Below are positions 26,653 through 34,371 of a stretch of DNA of 37,072 nt, piece after piece. Numbering within the stretch: the first letter of the stretch is position 1; each line of letters opens with the position of its first letter. The stretch is from an uncultured Rhodanobacteraceae bacterium (lineage in GTDB: Bacteria; Pseudomonadota; Gammaproteobacteria; Xanthomonadales; SZUA-5). Below the pieces are notes generated by a model, which was not told where the DNA came from, made no database searches, and saw only the letters and a program-made list of their open reading frames with translations. The stretch spans positions 1 through 37,072 of the forward strand of contig CALEZI010000094.1 in assembly GCA_937928755.1 (NCBI GenBank), given 5' to 3'. The position numbers were made by a program, and so were the translations under genes.

Positions 26653-26885
26653 GAGCGCAGTTCCGCCGCGAGTTCGCCGCTGGCGACCAGCAGATCGAGT
26701 GTGCGCTGCGCCTCGTCGGCGTCGATCTTGCCGAGCGCGAAGCCGACGTGCAGCAACACAAAGTCGCCAACGGCCACGTCATCCACCAGCGCCAGCGAGA
26801 TGTCCTTGGTGACGCCGCCCACGCTGACCCGCGCATGTCCGCCATCGAGCAGGGCAATCACCTCCGCGGGTATCGCCAGACACAT
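26649..26885 (-). CDS. hypC: Hydrogenase maturation chaperone HypC
   Basis: A 78-residue protein with the invariant N-terminus MCLAIPAEV, whose Cys2 binds the iron intermediate and the hydrogenase large subunit. DVAVGDFVLLHVGFALGKID follows, as in the HypC/HybG family. The start at 26885 is fixed by the need for Cys at position 2; the frame continues upstream only as non-homologous sequence. It is the first gene of hypCDE. The upstream 299-base gap, shared with the divergent ABC transporter, holds one family E palindrome pair. No hydrogenase structural gene, hypA, hypB or hypF is visible. Confidence 0.95.
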   Translation of the reverse strand: MCLAIPAEVIALLDGGHARVSVGGVTKDISLALVDDVAVGDFVLLHVGFALGKIDADEAQRTLDLLVASGELAAELRS

Positions 26886-27014
26886 GGCTGTTGCCCTCCC
26901 CGACTGTCGCCACAGGCAGCCCTTGTACCGCTGCCAACTCGTATACGCATTGTTGCAGGTCAAGCTTTCGGACGGTTGCTGGCCCAGCCCTGTTCCGCCA
27001 GTGGCGGCCAGGAA

Positions 27015-27079
27015 CTCGCGGGATGAACCCGCTCCCACAGCTGCGCGGCATCCTTGTGGGAGCGGATTCATTCCGCGAG
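27015..27079. repeat. Inverted palindrome pair with inward heads (family E, locus 2)
   Basis: CTCGCGGGATGAACCCG...CTCCCAC on the left and GTGGGAGCGGATTCATTCCG...CGAG on the right, so the GTGG heads face each other rather than outward as at 21933 and 34211. It lies in the divergent region between hypC and the ABC transporter gene. No gene or clear promoter was seen in the rest of 26886-27184. Confidence 0.85.
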
Positions 27080-27184
27080 CTGTTGCTCCAGAGGCTCGCA
27101 ACACAAGGTCGCACACACGAGCCCGCACTGTCTTCGTGCTGCTGCATCGTATGCTGTGCGCCAGCAAACACAACAATCATCGCC

Positions 27185-28078
27185 TTGAACGCCACCACTG
27201 AAGCTGAAACTCCCAGCGCCCTGCGCATCGTTGGCCTGCGCAAGACCTTCGGCAAGCAGACGGTACTCGATTATCTGGACTGGTCGCTGCCGACCGGACG
27301 GGTGATCGGTCTGCTCGGGCGCAATGGCGCCGGCAAGTCGACCTTGATCCGCTGCGCGCTCGGCCTGTCGCCGATCGACGAAGGCGACGTGCAACTGTTC
27401 GGCGAACCGGTGGCCACGCTGCCGGCGGCGACCCTGCACCGGATCGGCTACGTACCGCAGAGCTTCGATCTGTTCCCGTGGATGAAGGTGCGCCAGTACC
27501 TGAATTTCCACGCCGCGTTTTATGCGCGTTGGAACGCCGAGATGGTGAATGGCCTTCTTGGCCGCTGGGAGGTCGATGCAGCCAAGAAGATCGGCGAACT
27601 GTCGCAGGGCCAGCGGCAGAAGCTGGCGATCATCCGTGCAATCGCTCCCGATCCCGATCTGTTGTTGCTCGACGAGCCGGTGGCCAGCCTCGATCCGCAA
27701 ACACGGCGCTTGTTCCTCGAGGAACTGATCAGGATCACGCGGCGGCCGGGCAAGACGGTGGTGTTCTCGACCCATATCACCACCGATCTGGAACGCGCCG
27801 ACGCCGAGATCGCGCTGCTGAAATCCGGACGTATCCAGTTTTCCTGCGATCTGCCGACGCTCAAGACGCGTGTGCGCCGCATTGACTTCACCGATGCGCT
27901 GCCGCCGGCGGATTTCCGCCATCCCGGCATCGTTCGCCATGTGCAGGAGAACGGTGCCGCGCACTGGGTCGTCGATGGCCTCGACGATGCGGCGGTCGCC
28001 GCGCTGGCCGAGCGCTTCGGTGCCCGCACGCGCTCGCAGCCGATGTCGCTTGAAGACATCTTCATCGAGCTCGGCTGA
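27185..28078 (+). CDS. ABC transporter ATP-binding protein
   Basis: A 297-residue ATPase subunit with a complete nucleotide-binding domain. GLRKTFGKQTVLDYLDW precedes Walker A GRNGAGKST at about 46-54. The Q-loop is in GYVPQSFDLFPWM, the signature is LSQGQRQKLAI, Walker B is LLLLDEPVASLD, and the switch His is in FSTHIT. The C-terminal 90 residues, with SLEDIFIELG at the end, match the type that exports lipids, peptides or drugs (GntR-linked or Nod/Ccm-like ABC-2 exporters). The start is uncertain: no ATG lies near, and a TTG at 27185 gives MNATTEAETPSALRIVG; no clear ribosome binding site was seen. The next gene starts within its stop codon. Confidence 0.85.
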   Translation: MNATTEAETPSALRIVGLRKTFGKQTVLDYLDWSLPTGRVIGLLGRNGAGKSTLIRCALGLSPIDEGDVQLFGEPVATLPAATLHRIGYVPQSFDLFPWMKVRQYLNFHAAFYARWNAEMVNGLLGRWEVDAAKKIGELSQGQRQKLAIIRAIAPDPDLLLLDEPVASLDPQTRRLFLEELIRITRRPGKTVVFSTHITTDLERADAEIALLKSGRIQFSCDLPTLKTRVRRIDFTDALPPADFRHPGIVRHVQENGAAHWVVDGLDDAAVAALAERFGARTRSQPMSLEDIFIELG

Positions 28079-29514
28079 TGCAGCGCGCCTCGATGGTCGA
28101 ACGCAGGAGTTTCTGGCGCGCCGTTGGCGCCTTGCTGCGCCTGCCGCTGCAGCGTTTCCCGCTGGGCATGGCGCTGCTTGCGCTGCTGCTGATCGGCGGC
28201 TGGGCGCTGCCGCTGGTGCTGGGAAAGCCCAAGGCGGTGATCGGCTCGTTGGCCGTGCATGCCTACGTGCTGACGCTGCTCGGCATGCTGAGCGCGATGG
28301 TCTGGGTGTCGGTCTGCCGCCCGGAGTCGCAGATCCTGCCCGGCTTCAAGCGTGCGCTGGCCACGGTCTGGGGACTCCATGGCCTGTACCTGATTCTGTT
28401 GCCGGCGGCGCTCGCGCATGCCGTCGGCTTGCCGGCGCTGCTGACTGCCGCCGGAATGACCCTGCTGCTGGCGACTTCGATCGCCAGCGGCAGCGGTCTC
28501 AAATGGGCGATGTTCGTCTGGTTTGCGCCGATGCTGCTGGGCATCTGGCCGGAGTTCGCCAAGGAGCTGTGGCTGGTGCTGCGCAACTCGACCCTGGCGC
28601 CGCTGCTGTTCGTTGCGGTGGCTGCAGTGATCCTGCGCGCCGTGTGGCGGCGCCTGATGATCATCAGCGATGGCGCGCCAACGCTGTCGCCGGCCGACAT
28701 CAATGCGTCGGACTTCAGCGCGGCAGCCGATGCCGCGCGCGTGCGCCAGGCCGGCAAGCTGGCGCTGTGGATCCAGGGATTGCAGCACCAGCTTTCCTCG
28801 CGCGCCTTCGACGGGGCACTTGCGGCGTTGCAGGACAGGCAATCGGGCGCGGACCGGCGCACATTGCAAATGGTGCTGATGCCGAATGCCCACTGGCGCG
28901 GAATCCTGCTCGAACTGGCCTTCACCGCGCTGGCCCTGGGGCTGCTGCTGAGTCTGCTCGCGTTTCAGCGCGGCGGGCCGCCGCCGATCGGATTGGCCGC
29001 CAGTTACATCGGCATGCTCACAGCGCTGCGCTTCCAGCAACTGCATCGGGCGACCCTGATGCTGCGAACGAGCCTGGTCGATGTGTATTTCGCGTCGGCC
29101 CCCGACTCGCAACTCGCCTTCACCCGCGCCATCGTCGCATCGCTGCGTGGATCGCTGCTGCCGTCGATGCTGTTCGCTGCCGTCTTGCTGCTGCTGGTTG
29201 CGACGCTGTATCCGGCAGACCAGCGCGCCGCGCTGATCGGCGGCGGACTCGTCGGTGCCTTCGCCGCCAGCCTGGCCGGGCTCGGCGTGGTGCTGATGCT
29301 GCTCGACGCCGAGCGCCCGCGCGTATTGCTGGGGCTGATGGTGCTGGCGATCCTGGGCTCGATTCCGACGTCCTTGTGCGTGGGCGCAGCGCTGCGCTCG
29401 CCGACTGCAGGCGCGGTCGTCGGCATTCTGGTGCTGGTCGCCGCCGGCGCTTTCTACCAGCGCGCCCGCGACTACGCCACGCGCTGGCCGATCCGCTTCG
29501 ACGCCCCGCTATAG
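28078..29514 (+). CDS. ABC transporter membrane protein (putative permease)
   Basis: A 478-residue polytopic membrane protein with about 10 to 12 hydrophobic helices in two groups, split by a soluble stretch at about 195 to 275. The first segments read LGMALLALLLIGGWALPLVLG and VLTLLGMLSAMVWVSVC. The C-terminal helices include LPSMLFAAVLLLLVATLY and AGAVVGILVLVAAGAFY. No known transport motif was recognised. The start overlaps the ATPase stop by one base (TGATG), so the two form a pair and this is the likely permease. The substrate is unknown. The gene is convergent with the ribB gene, with a single fused palindrome between. Confidence 0.8.
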   Translation: MQRASMVERRSFWRAVGALLRLPLQRFPLGMALLALLLIGGWALPLVLGKPKAVIGSLAVHAYVLTLLGMLSAMVWVSVCRPESQILPGFKRALATVWGLHGLYLILLPAALAHAVGLPALLTAAGMTLLLATSIASGSGLKWAMFVWFAPMLLGIWPEFAKELWLVLRNSTLAPLLFVAVAAVILRAVWRRLMIISDGAPTLSPADINASDFSAAADAARVRQAGKLALWIQGLQHQLSSRAFDGALAALQDRQSGADRRTLQMVLMPNAHWRGILLELAFTALALGLLLSLLAFQRGGPPPIGLAASYIGMLTALRFQQLHRATLMLRTSLVDVYFASAPDSQLAFTRAIVASLRGSLLPSMLFAAVLLLLVATLYPADQRAALIGGGLVGAFAASLAGLGVVLMLLDAERPRVLLGLMVLAILGSIPTSLCVGAALRSPTAGAVVGILVLVAAGAFYQRARDYATRWPIRFDAPL

Positions 29515-29550
29515 CGGGGCACGGGGCGACTGACAGTTTGTCTTGCTCTG

Positions 29551-29576
29551 GTGGGTCCAGACTTGTCTGGACCCAC
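29551..29576. repeat. Single symmetric 26-base palindrome (family A, locus 5)
   Basis: GTGGGTCCAGAC, TT, GTCTGGACCCAC: arms of 12 bases with a two-base centre. It has a GTGG head on both sides, as if the usual inverted pair had lost its spacer. It lies between convergent genes and would make a strong hairpin in either transcript. Confidence 0.93.
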
Positions 29577-29596
29577 AAAAGCTGCGCGTTGAAGTT

Positions 29597-30700
29597 CTAC
29601 TCCGGCGATCGCAACGCGCTGCTGACGTACTCCACCACCTCCAGCCCATAGCCGGCCAGGCCCAGGTAACGTCGCGGCGTGCCGAGCACGCGCAGCCGGC
29701 GCAGGCCGAGATCGGCGAGGATCTGCGCGCCGATGCCGGTCATGCGCCACGGCTGTGCCTGATCCGATGCACCAACGTTGCCGCTCAGACGGGCCAGATT
29801 GGCGTCATTGTCCGGTCGATCGCCGATGACGACGACGACGCCAGCGCCAGCCGCCGCGATCTCCGCCATCGAACGCCGCAATGGCATGCCGAAATCGGCT
29901 CGGGCGACGCCGAGCACATCGGACCAGAAGTTCTTGGTGTGCACGCGCACCAGTGTCGGTAGCTCGGCGGTCGGTTCGCCGAACACCAAGGCATGGTGCA
30001 ACTCCTTCGCCAGCACGTCGCGATAGACGATCAGCCGGAATCGGCCGGCGTCGGTATCGACCGTCTGTTCGGTGACCCGCTCGATGGTCTGCTCGGTCGC
30101 CAAGCGATGGCGAATCAGGTCGGCAATGCTGCCGATCTTCAGCCCATGTTGTGCCGCGAAGACCTCCAGTTGCGGGCGCCGCGCCATGTGGCCATCGTCG
30201 CCCATGACCTCGACCAGCACACCGGCCGGCTCCAGTCCAGCCAGGCATGCCAGGTCGACCGCAGCCTCGGTGTGACCGGCGCGCGCCAGCACGCCACCCG
30301 GCTGTGCCATCAGCGGAAAGATGTGGCCAGGCTGGACGATGTGATCCGCGCTCGCATCCGGCGCCACCGCGGTGCGGATGGTGTGGGCGCGGTCATAAGC
30401 CGATATGCCGGTGGTGACGCCTTCCGCCGCCTCGATCGACACGGTGAAGTTGGTCCCCAAACGCGCCGTGTTGCGCGGCACCATCGGACCGATGCCGAGG
30501 CGCTTGCAGCGTTCGCGCGTGAGGCCGAGGCAGATCAACCCGCGCGCATGCCGCGCCATGAAATTGATGTCCTCCGGCCGCACCTTGCTGGCGGCCATGA
30601 TCAGATCGCCCTCGTTCTCGCGGTCCTCGTCGTCGAGGATCACGACCATGCGGCCGGCGGCGATGTCGGTGAGGATTTCGGGGATGCTGTTGAAGGGCAT
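29597..30700 (-). CDS. ribB: 3,4-dihydroxy-2-butanone 4-phosphate synthase with degenerate GTP-cyclohydrolase-II-like domain (RibBX type)
   Basis: The N-terminal 200 residues form the RibB domain, which makes the 4-carbon riboflavin precursor from ribulose 5-phosphate. It shows DDEDRENEGDLIMAA, HARGLICLGLT, TGISAYDRAHTI, and GHIFPLMAQPGGVLARAGHTEAAVDL in two pieces. The C-terminal 160 residues resemble GTP cyclohydrolase II. They lack its three zinc cysteines, since the usual CLTGD and RCDCG motifs read FWSDV and RADFG, and there is no Cys in that domain. This fits the RibBX hybrid described in gammaproteobacteria, so the GCHII reaction must come from another gene. Length 367; the ATG at 30700 is preferred because upstream sequence is the repeat pair. 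No FMN riboswitch was seen upstream. purD lies just upstream on the same strand. Confidence 0.9.
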   Translation of the reverse strand: MPFNSIPEILTDIAAGRMVVILDDEDRENEGDLIMAASKVRPEDINFMARHARGLICLGLTRERCKRLGIGPMVPRNTARLGTNFTVSIEAAEGVTTGISAYDRAHTIRTAVAPDASADHIVQPGHIFPLMAQPGGVLARAGHTEAAVDLACLAGLEPAGVLVEVMGDDGHMARRPQLEVFAAQHGLKIGSIADLIRHRLATEQTIERVTEQTVDTDAGRFRLIVYRDVLAKELHHALVFGEPTAELPTLVRVHTKNFWSDVLGVARADFGMPLRRSMAEIAAAGAGVVVVIGDRPDNDANLARLSGNVGASDQAQPWRMTGIGAQILADLGLRRLRVLGTPRRYLGLAGYGLEVVEYVSSALRSPE

Positions 30701-30716
30701 GGGATTCGTCGCTGTT

Positions 30717-30789
30717 GTAGGAGCGACGTGTACGTCGCGAACAAGGTGGTTCGATCGCAGATCGGTCGCGACGTGCACGTCGCTCCTAC
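30717..30789. repeat. GTAG-headed inverted palindrome pair (family B, locus 2)
   Basis: GTAG plus GAGCGACGTGTACGTCGC at 30717-30738, faced by a copy of the form GCGACGTGCACGTCGC ending CTAC at 30789. It lies between ribB and purD. The outer end overlaps purD, whose stop codon TAG (30786-30788, read on the minus strand) is part of the GTAG head. Confidence 0.92.
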
Positions 30790-32057
30790 AACGCCCGCGC
30801 CCCAATATCCTTGCGGAAGAACATGCCTTTCCAGCGGATGCTGTCGATGCGCTGATAGGCGTGCAGGCGCGCAGCCGCGAGGTCGTCGGCAATTGCGCAT
30901 ACGGTCAGCACGCGTCCGCCGTCGGTGCACGCTTGGCCGTCGATCAGGCGCGTCGCGGCGTGGAACACCTTGACGCCGAGGAACTGGGTCACCGAAAGGC
31001 CGTCGATCACTGCCCCCTTGTGCACGCTGCCCGGGTAGCCTTCGGCGGCCAGCACCACACCGATCGCCGGGCGTGGATCCCACTGGCACTCGATCTGGTC
31101 GAGGCGGTGATCGAGGGCAGCGTCCAGCAGGTCGACCAGATCGCTCTGCATTCTGAGCATGATCGGCTGCGTTTCCGGATCGCCGAAGCGCACGTTGTAC
31201 TCAAGCACCTTGACCCCGCCAAGCCGATCGATCATCAGGCCGGCATACAGGAAGCCGGTGAACGGTGTGCCTTCCCGGCGCATGCCCGCAAGGGTCGGCT
31301 CGATGATCGTGCGCCGCACCAACTGATCGATGTCATGAGTGACCACCGGCGCCGGCGAATAAGCGCCCATGCCGCCCGTGTTGGGGCCGCGGTCGCCGTC
31401 ATCGCGCCGCTTGTGATCCTGCGAGGTCGCCATCGCCAGATACTGGTCGCCGCTGGCAATCACGATGTAGCTGGCTTCCTCGCCGTCGAGGAACTCCTCG
31501 ATGACGACCCGCCGTCCCGCCTCGCCCAAGGCACCACCGCCGAGCATGTCGACCAACGCCGCCTCGGCTTCGGCCAACTGCATGGCCACGACCACGCCCT
31601 TGCCGGCCGCCAGGCCATCGGCCTTGATGACGATCGGCGCGCCGCGCTCGCGCACGTAGGCCAGAGCCGGGTCCAGTTCGGTGAACACCGCGTAGGCGGC
31701 AGTGGGGATCGCGTGCCGAGCGAGGAAATGCTTGGTGAACGCCTTGGAGGATTCCAGTTGCGCGGCTGCCTGCGTCGGCCCGAAACAACGCAAGCCGGCG
31801 GCATTGAACGCATCGACGATGCCGAGCGACAACGGCGCCTCTGGCCCGACCACGGTCAGGTCAACGGCTTCGGACTGCGCCAGTTGCAGCAGACCCGCAA
31901 TGTCGGTAGCGGCGATCGGAACATTGCGCATGCCCGGCTCCAGCGCCGTTCCTGCGTTTCCTGGTGCCACCAGGATCTGCTGAACGCGCGGCGACTGGCG
32001 GATGCGCCAGGCCAGCGCATGCTCGCGGCCGCCATTGCCTACGACCAGAACTTTCAT
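30786..32057 (-). CDS. purD: Phosphoribosylamine-glycine ligase (GAR synthetase)
   Basis: Second step of de novo purine synthesis: joins glycine to phosphoribosylamine with ATP. The 423-residue product has the normal length and ATP-grasp fold. MKVLVVGNGGREHALAWR at the N-terminus is followed by GPEAPLSLGIVDAF, FLARHAIPTAAY, the ATP site IKADGLAAGKGVVVA, EEFLDGEEAS, SQDHKRRDDGDRGPNTGGMGAYSP, and FTGFLYAGLMI plus VRFGDPETQ. The ATG at 32057 is clear. The last codon and stop come from the GTAG-headed repeat, so a few C-terminal residues may be of repeat origin. purH, its common partner, is not in view. Confidence 0.97.
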   Translation of the reverse strand: MKVLVVGNGGREHALAWRIRQSPRVQQILVAPGNAGTALEPGMRNVPIAATDIAGLLQLAQSEAVDLTVVGPEAPLSLGIVDAFNAAGLRCFGPTQAAAQLESSKAFTKHFLARHAIPTAAYAVFTELDPALAYVRERGAPIVIKADGLAAGKGVVVAMQLAEAEAALVDMLGGGALGEAGRRVVIEEFLDGEEASYIVIASGDQYLAMATSQDHKRRDDGDRGPNTGGMGAYSPAPVVTHDIDQLVRRTIIEPTLAGMRREGTPFTGFLYAGLMIDRLGGVKVLEYNVRFGDPETQPIMLRMQSDLVDLLDAALDHRLDQIECQWDPRPAIGVVLAAEGYPGSVHKGAVIDGLSVTQFLGVKVFHAATRLIDGQACTDGGRVLTVCAIADDLAAARLHAYQRIDSIRWKGMFFRKDIGARAL

Positions 32058-32118
32058 CGATCGATCATTCCGCAGTCATCGGGGGCCGCAGCATAACGCC
32101 CCGCGCGAGCGGTCGCGG

Positions 32119-32613
32119 CTACCAGCGGTAGCTGAGCGACAACAGGTTCTCGCCATCGTTGTTGCCGCCGTTGTTGCCGTTGGAGATGTGGCGATAGGCC
32201 AGCGCCCAGCTTCCGCGTGCATAACCGAGCGAGGTCACGACCTGCCAGGACGTCGACAGAAACTCATTGCGCTGACTCACCAACCCGACGGCGCCGCCGA
32301 GGAAGAATCCACCGAAATACTTGCGCAGACCGGCGCCTGCCAGGAACACGTCATCTCCGTTGCGTCCGTCGAATTCGTCGAGGCCGGCGAACTCGTCGCG
32401 GCCGGCGATGCCGATCACGACGACCTCGCTATGAACATCGTACGCGCGCCAGCGCTCGATCGGCCGCACCCAGGATCCGACGAATCCAAAGCTGGTCTCA
32501 CCATCGATTTCGTCGATGTGCGCGTAGCCCAGTTCGAAACTCGGCTGCGCCTGGGCGGGCAAACCCGCGGCGCCAGCGAGCAGGAGCGCCAACAGCCAGC
32601 CGGTGCGATTCAT
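32119..32613 (-). CDS. PagL-like lipid A 3-O-deacylase (acyloxyacyl hydrolase family)
   Basis: A 164-residue outer-membrane protein candidate with a signal peptide (about 1 to 22, ending AQAQ). The rest has an amphipathic beta-strand pattern (FELGYAHIDE, SFGFVGSW, YFGGFFLGGAVGL, WQVVTSLGYA, SWALAYRHISNG) and ends in an aromatic residue (SYRW), typical of beta barrels. The pair His142-x-Ser144 and Glu155, 13 residues after the His, closely match the catalytic residues of PagL, which removes a 3-O acyl chain from lipid A. Enzymatic activity is inferred. It lies 61 bases upstream of purD on the same strand. Confidence 0.75.
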   Translation of the reverse strand: MNRTGWLLALLLAGAAGLPAQAQPSFELGYAHIDEIDGETSFGFVGSWVRPIERWRAYDVHSEVVVIGIAGRDEFAGLDEFDGRNGDDVFLAGAGLRKYFGGFFLGGAVGLVSQRNEFLSTSWQVVTSLGYARGSWALAYRHISNGNNGGNNDGENLLSLSYRW

Positions 32614-32657
32614 GCGGTTCCTTCGGTTTCAGTCCGAGACCAGACGCGTGGCATCGA

Positions 32658-33176
32658 TCACTTGATGCGCTTGACCAGCGTGGTGCGGTTGTAGCCGTCG
32701 ACCTTCAACCGCCAGGAGCTGAACGCCCCCGGTTCGATGGTCACCGATGGGTTCACCACATTCATGTCGTAGCGATCTTCCTCGACCTGCTGCCAGACCT
32801 GGCCGTTGTCCAGCTCGAATCGGGTCTTGCCGAACCAGCCTTTGAAGGTCCCGGCGATGCTGCTCACCACTGTTTCGCGACGCGCATTTTCGAAGCCGAC
32901 GGTGGACTCGACCGCCGACGGCGCTGCCGCGGCAGTCGGCAGTTGTCCCTGAGCCACCGCGGCCGCCACCGCCGGATCGGCCAGACGTACGCTGCGCTCT
33001 ATCCACGCGTTGAGGGCTGCCAACTCCGCTTCGCTGAGCTTGTCGAGACCGGCGGCGCGGAAATCCTTGGCGCTCATGCGCTCCTCCAACGACGAGAAGC
33101 TCTGGCTTTGCTGGCTCTGCGCGAGAGCAGAGACCGCGATGCAGAGAAGGGCAATGGCGAGCGACAGTCTGCGCAT
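32658..33176 (-). CDS. Small exported protein of unknown function
   Basis: A 172-residue product with a signal peptide (MRRLSLAIALLCIAVSALAQ). The N-terminal part reads FSSLEERMSAKDFRAAGLDKLSEAELAALNAWIER, given here as two pieces of an amphipathic helical segment found in similar exported Xanthomonadales proteins, as I recall. The second half looks beta-rich (IAGTFKGWFGKTRFELDNG, WQQVEEDRYDMNVVNPSVTI, SWRLKVDGYNRTTLVKRIK). No enzymatic motif is seen. It is 44 bases upstream of the PagL-like gene and may be cotranscribed. Confidence 0.7.
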   Translation of the reverse strand: MRRLSLAIALLCIAVSALAQSQQSQSFSSLEERMSAKDFRAAGLDKLSEAELAALNAWIERSVRLADPAVAAAVAQGQLPTAAAAPSAVESTVGFENARRETVVSSIAGTFKGWFGKTRFELDNGQVWQQVEEDRYDMNVVNPSVTIEPGAFSSWRLKVDGYNRTTLVKRIK

Positions 33177-33263
33177 GGGTAGTCGTCAACTTTGAAGGCG
33201 CGGGAGTTTAGCCGGAAATCGTCGCACAGTCTGGAGTCGCGCCGCAACGCGCTGGTGCGCCAG

Positions 33264-34187
33264 TCAGGTTTCGCGACTGGCCTTGGGCAACCCGACGCCC
33301 GGCGCCGGTCGCTCGTGCAACACCTCGCGCCGGAAGCGAAACAACTCAGCCGGTCGCCCGCCGGTGGCATGCGTGTGCTGGCCGGTGGGCTCGACCAGTC
33401 CGGCATTGGCCACCAGCCGACGGAAGTTCTGGGTGTGCAGTGGCTGGCCAGCCAGTGCCTCGACCACCCGCTGCAACTGACCCAGCGAAAAGCGCTCCGG
33501 GAGCAACTCGAAAACCAATGGCCGATACTTGAGCTTGCCGCGCAGGCGACCGAGCGCCGTAGCCAGTATGCGTCGATGGTCGCGCGCCATCGCGCGACCA
33601 GGCGCAAGAACCACGGATGCGGGCGGCAAGCGTCGCGCTTCGCTCACCATGCCGGCCTCCCACAGCAGCTCATAGCGTTCCAGCGTGCGCTCCGGATCCC
33701 ATGGCCAGCCCGCAAGGCCGAAGCACTGGCGGGCGCGCTCGTGATGTTCCGCGTGCTGGTCCACCCAAGCCATCAGCGGCGGCACGATGCGCGCTTCGAT
33801 CAGCGCGGGGCGTCCGTTGCGCCAGTCCTCCCACGGCAGGAAAGCGTACCAGTCGGCCCACGCTGCCTCGAAACCGGGAGCCAGGCGCCCTTCGCGCACC
33901 AACGCCAGATAAGCTGCCGAGATCACCCGCGGCCCGCCGGCGACTTCGCGCGGATCACGAAAACGATCGCCGAAGGTGTAGAGCTGCTCGACATGACCCA
34001 GCGCCAGGCCGGTCTGCTGCACCACCCAGGCGCGCATGCCACGCTCCAGCGTCGGATGCGCGACCAGATCGAGTGGGCCGGACGGCAGCGCATCGACGGC
34101 GCCTTCTGTCACCACCAGCACGCGCGGCGTGCCGTCGGTGACGGCGACGATCACGGCATCCAGGCTGATCAGGGCGTGTTTGGGCAT
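33264..34187 (-). CDS. NrtR-like transcription regulator (Nudix-like domain plus winged helix)
   Basis: A 307-residue protein. The N-terminal 150 residues have a Nudix-like fold (ALISLDAVIVAV, TLERGMRAWVVQQTGL, EQLYTFGDRFRDPRE). The Nudix box is degraded: the Glu residues of REXXEE are replaced (VVQQTGL), so hydrolysis is unlikely. The C-terminal half has a winged-helix-like end (FSLGQLQRVVEALAGQPLHTQNFRRL). NrtR proteins have this design and control NAD-related genes by sensing ADP-ribose. No NAD gene is adjacent, so its target is open. The product starts at ATG 34187. It is divergent from the endonuclease gene. Confidence 0.8.
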   Translation of the reverse strand: MPKHALISLDAVIVAVTDGTPRVLVVTEGAVDALPSGPLDLVAHPTLERGMRAWVVQQTGLALGHVEQLYTFGDRFRDPREVAGGPRVISAAYLALVREGRLAPGFEAAWADWYAFLPWEDWRNGRPALIEARIVPPLMAWVDQHAEHHERARQCFGLAGWPWDPERTLERYELLWEAGMVSEARRLPPASVVLAPGRAMARDHRRILATALGRLRGKLKYRPLVFELLPERFSLGQLQRVVEALAGQPLHTQNFRRLVANAGLVEPTGQHTHATGGRPAELFRFRREVLHERPAPGVGLPKASRET

Positions 34188-34210
34188 GCCAGCGATACTA
34201 AGCGTTGCCT

Positions 34211-34282
34211 GTGGGAGCGGGCTTGTCCCGCGAGCCTTTTCTCCGGCGATCCGAAAAGCTCGCGACGCAAGGTCGCTCCCAC
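34211..34282. repeat. GTGG-headed inverted palindrome pair (family E, locus 3)
   Basis: GTGGGAGCGGGCTTGTCCCG...CGAGC on the left, faced by GCTCGCGACGCAAGGTCG...CTCCCAC on the right, in the divergent gap between the NrtR-like gene and the secreted endonuclease. The heads face outward, as at 21933. Confidence 0.87.
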
Positions 34283-34371
34283 CGCGCGCACTGCGTCACG
34301 GTCTGGTCTTATGGATGCAGTCGGAAAAAGCCTAGAATCCCGGCCCTCTCGTTGCTGCCTCGGCGTTGCTC

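Noticed and set aside
30701..30785. Possible FMN riboswitch upstream of ribB
   Set aside because: The gap is almost wholly a palindrome pair with no RFN-like pattern.
34309..34338. Candidate promoter with TAGAAT at 34333-34338 upstream of the secreted endonuclease
   Set aside because: The minus-35 side is weak and start-site data are absent, so it is only a guess.
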